Below, in pieces: positions 8,301 to 12,479 of a stretch of DNA of 12,479 nucleotides. Both the position numbers and the translations under genes were made by a program. The stretch lies in the NCBI GenBank assembly GCA_050486105.1, contig JBJHCR010000195.1:1-12479 (forward strand), in the 5' to 3' direction. Numbering within the stretch: position 1 is the stretch's first letter; every line of letters starts with the position of its first letter. The DNA comes from JAEXNA01 sp050486105 (lineage in GTDB: Bacteria; Vulcanimicrobiota; Xenobia; Xenobiales; JADMJV01). A model generated the notes under the pieces. The model saw nothing but the letters and a program-made list of their open reading frames with translations, was not told the origin of the DNA and made no database searches.

Positions 8301-8943
8301 GGAACCTCCTTCCGATTTGACGTAGACAAGATTCTTCGCTGGGGGATTCATTTGTCAGCCCAGGAATCTGCTAGCGAAGTCTGCGAATTTGAGCTGAGGG
8401 GCCCCCATGGATTTCTCGGGCTCCATATACTTAACGAAGAGTGGGGCTCGAACTACGATGCGTCAGGCCGAGGGCCGGGAGTGGTCAGGGTGGACTNNNN
8501 NNNNNNGGGTGGACTTGTTGTCAGGGCCACCTCTGAGAGCCGAGCTGTTGAGCTTCGAGCAAGAGCCTGAGGACCCAAGGTCTCCCCGGCTCTATTTGAT
8601 GAGATCAAAGGGTGAGCCCAAGGAAGACTTAGTACTTTTTCGTTATCGTGCGGTGAATCCCGAGCCACTTGAGGAAGAGCTTCTCTTTCGGCTCCCCTTG
8701 CCGGGAGGGGTGCGACCGGTCCTGGTTACGACAGGGGATCAAGGCGAAGACAGGCCTCTGTGGTGGCTTCACGAGGGTTCAGTCTACTTTACAGAAGAGC
8801 GCCTGTCCGCCGGAGAGTTTCTTTACGAGATCTGGACCAAGCCCCTAGCCCCGGGAGTCTACCTATGGCCTGCGGGAGAAATCTCTGACGACTCTGGGAA
8901 TTCGATGGCTCATAGCCAGTCGGGCGCCTTCGAAGTGGAATGA
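5382..8943 (+). CDS. Large lipoprotein with Ig-like and alpha-2-macroglobulin-like domains, no thioester domain
   Basis: The gene runs through a 10-N spacer (8497-8506). Merging the duplicated 9 bp on its two sides gives one frame of 1180 residues. Residues 1-19 form a lipoprotein signal peptide, with Cys20 in LLLFAAACQP. The N-terminal third contains SbsA/Big_5-like Ig domains at about 43-140, 142-250 and 268-370, each with an F-(N/D)-Q-P strand (VTLVFNQPLRL, LELVFDQPVT, LLRFNQPVDL). Beta-rich macroglobulin-like segments follow; VVAPLVVRPGDRFRAGLRV near 855 resembles the bacterial A2M domain. The end (RYRAVNPEPLEEELLFRLPL to GVYLWPAGEISDD) resembles its C-terminal domain. The thioester domain and its CxEQ motif are absent, and the protein is shorter than usual bacterial A2Ms (about 1500-2000). 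Bacterial A2Ms are periplasmic protease traps; this one could not couple covalently. GTG 5382 is the first start after an in-frame TGA. Confidence 0.8.
8497..8506. other. False assembly gap (10 Ns) inside the macroglobulin-like gene
   Basis: GGGTGGACT occurs immediately before the Ns (8488-8496) and immediately after them (8507-8515). Collapsing the two copies joins GPGVVRVD to DLLSGPPLRAELL in a single frame. The contigs therefore probably overlap here and no sequence is missing. Read literally, the gap would shift the frame and stop the protein at 8570. Confidence 0.85.
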
Positions 8944-10277
8944 TGAGCAGCGGGCCTGGAGCTGTAGGAGATCTTGTCGGCTCGGGCATTCCGTTGTTCT
9001 AGAAATCGTTCAAGCCGATCGTCTTTTTTGTTTTTTGGCCTGCGAAAGTAAGCATACAGGGGCCCGAAAAGCAATCCGACCCAACCGAAAATCAAGCATC
9101 CGGTGAACGAGAGCAGAACGTGTTCGGTAGAGATCGTGCTCTTTGGGTTCAAGAGCGGCGGGTTGCTCGTGAGATGCTCATCGAGCATACGTTCCCAGCG
9201 CTCAGAGGCGACGGCCTTGGCTTTTTCCACAGTTTCGTCAACCACCACTTGAAGACCGGTGAGGTCTGTGGTGACCTGGTTCCCTGGAAGGACGGCCACC
9301 GCCCCGCCTCCTGAATCGTGGACCTTCACGGGATTGAGGCTCACTCCGTCCTTGATGTAGATCAAAGTGGATGGTCCGTAGAGATAGACTGGCAGAGCGT
9401 ACAGGGAATCGAAAAACAAGGCTTGCTCGGGAGGCTCATCGAGGTTTCGATGGGGACTCATGAGGTGCACTGGTGGCAGCCTTGATGAGGCCTGGTGAAG
9501 ACCAAAAGGCAAGTTGGGTGGTTTGGCTTTTCTTTGGGTGTTGATGGCTCCTGACCAGCGGAGCTTACCACCCGGATTCTCGTCGATCTCCAGTTTGGCG
9601 AAGTAGGGCTCCGTAAATTCTCTCAAAGGGTCCGATGGAGCAGAGAATACCGGAACTTGGGGGGCCAAGGGTTTTCCATCCAGCACTATGGAGATCGGAG
9701 CAAAAGAGCAGCGTTTGGCAATGGCCGAGTGCTCTCTGGCAGTCTGACCGAGCAAAAGTGTGAACCTCTCTTTTTGCAGAAAGAACAGCTGCAGCTTTTG
9801 ACCAGGTTTCAAGGGCTCAGTGTAGGGGAGAGGAGCTTTTCTGAACACTTCAGAACGTTCCCGACCGAGGGAAAGGATGGTCCCACTATCCTCTTCCCAT
9901 TCTCCCCACATCAGTTCACTCGGACTATCGTTGGCTGCGGCGCAAAGGGCTAGAGCTAAGTAGGACCGGGCTCTTTCAGCCTCCTCGAGGGGAGCGGCCA
10001 AGGCCCTGCTCAAACGATCGATAGCTAGGCGCTCTTCGGAAGTGGGAAGCTCAAAGTAGACAATGACCGATTGGCGAAGGAGCTTGATGTTCAGCTGCTG
10101 GGCTTCCACCACCACCGCTGACTGCACAACCTTAAGTAGATAGTCCTCAGGGTTGACTAGAGAATAGGAACTAAGTTTCTCTCGGCCTTTTTCCAAGGAT
10201 AAGGTGAAGCTAGAATCAAGCTGCTCTACGGATCCGGCAGCTCGCTGTTGTTCTAAAAATCGACTCAGATTATCCAT
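8910..10277 (-). CDS. Predicted degenerate HSP90/GHKL-fold protein with C-terminal membrane segment
   Basis: The 455-residue product has no catalytic motif I can identify with certainty. Residues 20-75 (FTLSLEKGREKLSSYSLVNP, YLLKVVQSAVVVEAQQLNIK) recall the start of HSP90-like/GHKL-fold proteins seen in Myxococcota and related phyla. Further matching points are the helical RSYLALALCAAAND region, IAKRCSFAPISIVLDGKPL near 190-215, and TTDLTGLQVVVDE near 340. The N-box asparagine and the glycine-rich ATP boxes are not evident, so ATP binding is doubtful. Residues about 387-411 (VLLSFTGCLIFGWVGLLFG onward) form a membrane segment followed by a basic tail. Without a signal peptide, the bulk should be cytoplasmic and tail-anchored. 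The motif RFLEQ occurs near both ends. ATG 10277 has no clear ribosome site apart from GAGG in the upstream hairpin arm. The 3' end overlaps the convergent macroglobulin-like gene by 34 bp. Fold call is tentative. Confidence 0.7.
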   Translation of the reverse strand: MDNLSRFLEQQRAAGSVEQLDSSFTLSLEKGREKLSSYSLVNPEDYLLKVVQSAVVVEAQQLNIKLLRQSVIVYFELPTSEERLAIDRLSRALAAPLEEAERARSYLALALCAAANDSPSELMWGEWEEDSGTILSLGRERSEVFRKAPLPYTEPLKPGQKLQLFFLQKERFTLLLGQTAREHSAIAKRCSFAPISIVLDGKPLAPQVPVFSAPSDPLREFTEPYFAKLEIDENPGGKLRWSGAINTQRKAKPPNLPFGLHQASSRLPPVHLMSPHRNLDEPPEQALFFDSLYALPVYLYGPSTLIYIKDGVSLNPVKVHDSGGGAVAVLPGNQVTTDLTGLQVVVDETVEKAKAVASERWERMLDEHLTSNPPLLNPKSTISTEHVLLSFTGCLIFGWVGLLFGPLYAYFRRPKNKKDDRLERFLEQRNARADKISYSSRPAAHHSTSKAPDWL

Positions 10278-10284
10278 GATAGGT

Positions 10285-10314
10285 AAAAACCTCGGAGAAG
10301 TCTTTCCGAGGTTT
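10285..10314 (-). terminator. Intrinsic terminator or attenuator between the 70-aa gene and the 455-aa gene
   Basis: A 10-bp perfect stem pairs 10305-10314 with 10287-10296 around an 8-nt loop. On the minus strand it reads AAACCTCGGA, loop, TCCGAGGTTT, then two more Ts (a run of five), the form of a Rho-independent terminator. It lies 20 bp after the 70-aa gene's stop and only 7 nt before the next ATG (10277). Its 3' arm holds the only Shine-Dalgarno-like GAGG for that ATG, 12 nt away, so it could also limit read-through or translation of the downstream gene. Confidence 0.7.
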
Positions 10315-10334
10315 CAAATTGGAGAGTAAGGATC

Positions 10335-10547
10335 TTATCCCTTGCCGAGTATCTTGTTTTCGCGGCGTCGTTCTTCAGCACCGTTCATCCAATTGTTCGG
10401 ATACATGGTGAATTCCCCGTATCCCGGGTCTTCCAGACAGCGCTTGGTTCGCAGCCAGACCTCTCTAATCCGACGGTCGCGGCACTCGGGGTCGAAAAAT
10501 TCGAACCCGTCAAAATGCTTTTGGAGGTACTCTTCTTTATACTGCAC
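10335..10547 (-). CDS. Small hypothetical protein, 70 aa
   Basis: The product is a hydrophilic, charged 70-residue protein rich in aromatic and acidic/basic residues (QYKEEYLQKHFDGFEFFD, then REVWLRTKRCLEDPG and YPNNWMNGAEERRREN). There is no signal peptide, membrane segment or family motif that I recognise; it has two cysteines. Support for translation is good: GTG 10547 has GAGGTGA about 4-6 nt upstream, and an intrinsic terminator follows the stop by 20 bp. An open frame of 47 codons upstream overlaps its start by 11 bp and would contain this ribosome site. Function unknown. Confidence 0.6.
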   Translation of the reverse strand: MQYKEEYLQKHFDGFEFFDPECRDRRIREVWLRTKRCLEDPGYGEFTMYPNNWMNGAEERRRENKILGKG

Positions 10548-10680
10548 GTTTCACCTCAAGGTTAGTGATGCCTAGATTCTCTTCTTGCAACGGCATCTCG
10601 GCAGAGTCAATACTGCTTCGAGGCAAAGACTCCTTCCCAACCTTGAAAGGTTTTATTCCACTGAGATCGTAGGGTCCCAT
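10537..10680 (-). CDS. Possible 47-aa ORF coupled to the 70-aa gene
   Basis: ATG 10680 opens a 47-codon frame (MGPYDLSGIKPFKVGKES to NLEVKRAV) ending with TAA at 10537, so it overlaps the GTG start of the 70-aa gene by 11 bp. That gene's GAGGTGA ribosome site lies inside its 3' end, the arrangement expected for translational coupling. Against it: no clear ribosome site precedes ATG 10680, and the start lies only 3 bp from the divergent start of the NYN gene at 10684. The frame also stays open further upstream, antisense to NYN, as shadow frames do. No homology recognised. Confidence 0.25.
   Translation of the reverse strand: MGPYDLSGIKPFKVGKESLPRSSIDSAEMPLQEENLGITNLEVKRAV
10585..10614 (+). 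promoter_or_regulatory. Candidate sigma70-type promoter for the NYN gene
   Basis: TTGCAA (10585-10590, 4 of 6 to consensus) and AATACT (10609-10614, 4 of 6) are separated by 18 bp. Transcription would begin about 60 nt before GTG 10684. The match is weak and rests on position alone. Confidence 0.25.
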
Positions 10681-10683
10681 CTC

Positions 10684-11469
10684 GTGAATAATGAAGAGTA
10701 CAATATTGCCCTCCTGATCGATTTTGAGAATCTCGCTATAGGGGCCAAGCATTCCGGGTATCATAAATTCGAAGTTTCTCTGCTTCTCAAACGTCTGCGC
10801 GAAGTCGGGCGTATCCTCTACAAACGTGCCTATTGCGATTGGAGCAACTACGGAGACTACCGAAGGGAGTTCCACTCTTGCGCCATTGAGATGTTCGATA
10901 TCCCTGAGAAGAGTATAGGAGGCAAGAACTCAGCGGACATACGTATGGTTGTCGACGCCTTGGATCTGGCCTTCACCCGCCCACATTTTGACACTTTTGT
11001 CTTGGCCTCGGGGGACAGCGATTTCACTCCTTTGGTCACCAAACTTCGGGAGCACAACAAGACGGTGATTGGAATTGGAGTGAAGAACAGCACTTCGAAT
11101 CTCCTCGTGGATACCTGTGACCAGTTCATCTTTTACGAAGACTTGATTCGCGGACGAGGCTCTGAGGACCGCTACGCACGTGTTTCCAACAAGAAAAAGC
11201 GAGAGGTTTTCACCCTCTTGAGCGATGCCGTCGTCGCGCTCCAAAGACAGAATCGCGAGATCCTGTGGGGATCTTTGGTTAAGCAAACGATGAAGAGGCT
11301 CAGCCCAACCTTCGATATGGAATATTATGGCTACCGATCTTTTTCAGCCCTGCTGAAGGACGCCGAGACCCACAAAATTGTCTCGCTCGAACGCGACGAC
11401 CGCAGCGGGTCTTATATCGTTCTCGACTTGGGAGCCTACCAGGGACGAGCGGAAGCTAACTCGACTTAA
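10684..11469 (+). CDS. NYN-LOTUS (OST-HTH) domain protein, predicted RNase
   Basis: From GTG 10684 the product has 261 residues. Residues 5-155 form a NYN domain (LabA/DUF88, PIN-like nuclease fold) with the acidic metal-binding residues visible: Asp13 in LLIDFENLA, Asp85 and Asp91 in KNSADIRMVVDALDL, and Asp111 and Asp113 in LASGDSDFTPLV. After a basic linker (RVSNKKKREV), residues about 173-248 form an OST-HTH/LOTUS domain (LWGSLVKQTMKRLSPTFD, YGYRSFSALLKDAE, YIVLD), a likely RNA-binding winged helix. NYN-LOTUS proteins are predicted metal-dependent RNases in RNA processing or decay; the target is unknown. GTG 10684 was chosen because the domain starts at once and AGGG lies about 9 nt upstream. 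A longer frame from 10585 is open but not homologous. The gene ends at a 36-bp palindrome shared with the convergent fmdB-type gene. Confidence 0.87.
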   Translation: MNNEEYNIALLIDFENLAIGAKHSGYHKFEVSLLLKRLREVGRILYKRAYCDWSNYGDYRREFHSCAIEMFDIPEKSIGGKNSADIRMVVDALDLAFTRPHFDTFVLASGDSDFTPLVTKLREHNKTVIGIGVKNSTSNLLVDTCDQFIFYEDLIRGRGSEDRYARVSNKKKREVFTLLSDAVVALQRQNREILWGSLVKQTMKRLSPTFDMEYYGYRSFSALLKDAETHKIVSLERDDRSGSYIVLDLGAYQGRAEANST

Positions 11470-11504
11470 GGATCTGGCCAGGAAGTACTTCCTGGCCAGA
11501 TCCT
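11469..11504. terminator. 36-bp perfect palindrome, probable bidirectional terminator
   Basis: AGGATCTGGCCAGGAAGT (11469-11486) is followed directly by its exact reverse complement (11487-11504), with no spacer. It begins on the last base of the NYN stop codon and ends 9 bp before the stop of the convergent fmdB-type gene. As RNA it would fold into a stem of about 16 bp with a tetraloop in either direction. There is no U-tract on either side, so an intrinsic terminator is not certain; a role in mRNA 3'-end protection or as a protein site is possible. Confidence 0.6.
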
Positions 11505-11513
11505 AAGCAATGA

Positions 11514-11876
11514 CTACTCGGCGGTTTTCGAGCCAGAGCTTTCGCTCTTATTTGAGGATGATTTGGTCGAGGAATCTTTAGATGAAGCTTCGCCTGAGGC
11601 TTTACTGGACTCGCTGCCGGACTTCTCTTCGCTGGTTTTTTTCTCAGGACTTTTTCCGTTCGTTCCGCTGCCACTTCGGGAATCGGTGACATAGAACCCT
11701 GAGCCCTTGAAGATGACCCCGGCTTTGGAGACCTTCTTGACAAGTTCTCCCGATTTGGCCTCCGGATGGTCCAGGTTCAGGCATCGGTCCCCACAAAGGG
11801 TGGGCTCTTTACCCCCTCGGACCAAGACTTCGAGAATCTTGTCACAGCTTTGGCAGCGATATTCGTAAATCGGCAC
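11514..11876 (-). CDS. FmdB-family zinc ribbon protein
   Basis: The 120-residue protein begins (M)PIYEYRCQSCDKILEV, the standard start of FmdB/CxxC_CXXC_SSSS regulatory proteins. Cys8, Cys11, Cys28 and Cys32 (CQSC, CGDRC) form the zinc ribbon; the second knuckle is CxxxC where CxxC is usual. GVIFKGSGFYVTDSR near 52-66 is also characteristic. The last ~55 residues are a low-complexity Ser/Lys/Glu tail. The family was named for a gene near formamidase operons; its molecular role is unsettled. GTG 11876 is chosen over the frame's 5' extension to 11915 because homology starts there and GGGAGGT lies 4-5 nt upstream. A consensus -10 box lies about 48 bp upstream. The gene is downstream of and co-oriented with thrS (106 bp), and converges on the NYN gene. 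Confidence 0.88.
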   Translation of the reverse strand: MPIYEYRCQSCDKILEVLVRGGKEPTLCGDRCLNLDHPEAKSGELVKKVSKAGVIFKGSGFYVTDSRSGSGTNGKSPEKKTSEEKSGSESSKASGEASSKDSSTKSSSNKSESSGSKTAE

Positions 11877-11923
11877 GGTACCTCCCAAATGGCGGAACAG
11901 GGTTCTGCCCCTCATCCTTTGGG

Positions 11924-11952
11924 ATTATAGGCAGGTCTGGGTTTGTAGGGAA
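11924..11952 (-). promoter_or_regulatory. Candidate promoter for the fmdB-type gene
   Basis: On the minus strand, TATAAT (11929-11924) matches the sigma70 -10 consensus exactly. Seventeen bp upstream lies a weak -35, TTCCCT (11952-11947). The leader to GTG 11876 would be about 40 nt. This suggests the gene can be transcribed independently of thrS. Confidence 0.45.
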
Positions 11953-11982
11953 GTGGTGCACTGTTAGAAGAGTGTTAGAGCC

Positions 11983-12479
11983 CTACTCTACCACGGGGAG
12001 TTCCGGGGGGTCCGGCCGTTCGGATTTCTGGGCCTCTCGCAAATAGGTGACGATCTCATCGATGCCCATGAAACCGAGGTCTTCACCGGTTCTCAGGCGA
12101 ACCGCTGCTCCCCCTCGGCTCTCTTCATCGTCTCCGAGAACTAGCATGACCGGGACTTTCTGCTTTTGCGCCTTTCGGATTTTATTTCCCATTCGATCAC
12201 TGCTGTCGTCGAGGTTGGCCCGGAACCCTTGAGCCTTCAGAGTTTTGGCCAAATTGCGGCAAGCATCTTGGTGGCGGTCTGCAATGGGGATGAGCACCAC
12301 CTGGACCGGAGCCAACCAAAGCGGGAAGGCTCCAGCGTGATGCTCTATGAGGATTCCGAAAAAGCGCTCTAGAGAACCGAGCAGGGCTCGATGAATCCTG
12401 AAGGGACGATGCTTGTCTCCATCGGATCCGGTGTAGGTCATATCGACCCGTTCCGGGAGGTTGACGTCCACCTGAATGG
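11983..12479 (-). CDS. thrS: Threonyl-tRNA synthetase, C-terminal part (cut by window edge)
   Basis: The frame enters at the right edge and ends at 11983, giving the last ~165 residues of ThrRS. It begins IQVDVNLPERVDMTYTGSDG (end of class II motif 2 region), then IHRALLGSLERFFGILIEHH, which is class II motif 3 with its conserved arginine. The HGTP anticodon-binding domain follows from WLAPVQVVLIPIADRHQD to the end (ANLDDSSDRMGNKIRKAQ, VPVMLVLGDDEE). ThrRS charges tRNA-Thr in the cytoplasm and is essential; full length is about 640 residues, so roughly three quarters lie outside the window. The tail is slightly extended by SERPDPPELPVVE. The GTG near 12471 is an internal valine, not a start. 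It is followed by the fmdB-type gene, not by the infC-rpmI-rplT group common elsewhere. Confidence 0.93.
   Translation of the reverse strand, partial: IQVDVNLPERVDMTYTGSDGDKHRPFRIHRALLGSLERFFGILIEHHAGAFPLWLAPVQVVLIPIADRHQDACRNLAKTLKAQGFRANLDDSSDRMGNKIRKAQKQKVPVMLVLGDDEESRGGAAVRLRTGEDLGFMGIDEIVTYLREAQKSERPDPPELPVVE

Noticed and set aside
5382..8570. Literal reading of the macroglobulin-like protein ending at 8570
   Set aside because: Its last residues come from a frame shifted by the artificial 10-N spacer; the merged frame to 8943 is far better supported.
5382..8943. Full thioester-type alpha-2-macroglobulin
   Set aside because: There is no CxEQ motif or thioester domain anywhere in the merged frame.
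10693..10875. Upstream extension of the 47-aa frame to 112 codons
   Set aside because: It runs antisense to the NYN domain coding sequence and behaves as a shadow frame.

Overview
The window is bacterial DNA of medium-high GC with tightly packed genes on both strands. It looks like a draft or metagenome scaffold: two 10-N spacers (4178-4187 and 8497-8506) interrupt genes. Secreted and lipoprotein signal peptides, a macroglobulin-like lipoprotein and a TPR/thioredoxin-fold exported protein point to a Gram-negative-type envelope. The gene mix (formimidoylglutamate deiminase, FmdB zinc ribbon, a degenerate GHKL-like membrane protein, a CxxC-less redoxin with TPRs) fits an environmental phylum such as Acidobacteriota or Myxococcota. 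That placement is inference; no marker here fixes the taxon.

Left part (1-1030): about 300 bp of non-coding DNA with a cluster of short palindromic repeats sharing a CCCGGC tail, one doubtful short ORF, then a GapR/DUF2312-family nucleoid protein gene with a clear intrinsic terminator. Middle (1031-5276): an exported TPR protein with a C-terminal redoxin fold lacking cysteines (minus strand) is divergent from a class I glutamine amidotransferase (plus strand). The amidotransferase converges, with a 13-bp overlap, on a two-gene minus-strand operon of hutF and an Hpt phosphotransfer protein joined by an ATGA overlap. hutF carries the first N gap.

Right-middle (5382-10277): a large plus-strand lipoprotein of Ig-like/SbsA-like domains ending in alpha-2-macroglobulin-like domains but without a thioester domain. 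It is broken only by the second N gap, which appears to be false: both sides carry the same 9 bp, and merging them restores one 1180-residue frame. It converges with a 34-bp overlap on a minus-strand 455-residue protein resembling degenerate HSP90/GHKL-fold proteins, with a C-terminal membrane segment.

Right end (10285-12479): a hairpin terminator/attenuator, a 70-residue orphan protein (possibly coupled to an even smaller upstream ORF), a NYN-LOTUS predicted RNase gene, a 36-bp perfect palindrome between convergent genes, an fmdB-type zinc ribbon gene with a consensus -10 box, and the 3' part of thrS running off the window. I saw no CRISPR array, tRNA, rRNA or transposase. Nothing here forms a clearly new multigene system. 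The best leads are the thioester-less macroglobulin with its convergent GHKL-like neighbour, the GapR homologue, and the palindromes.
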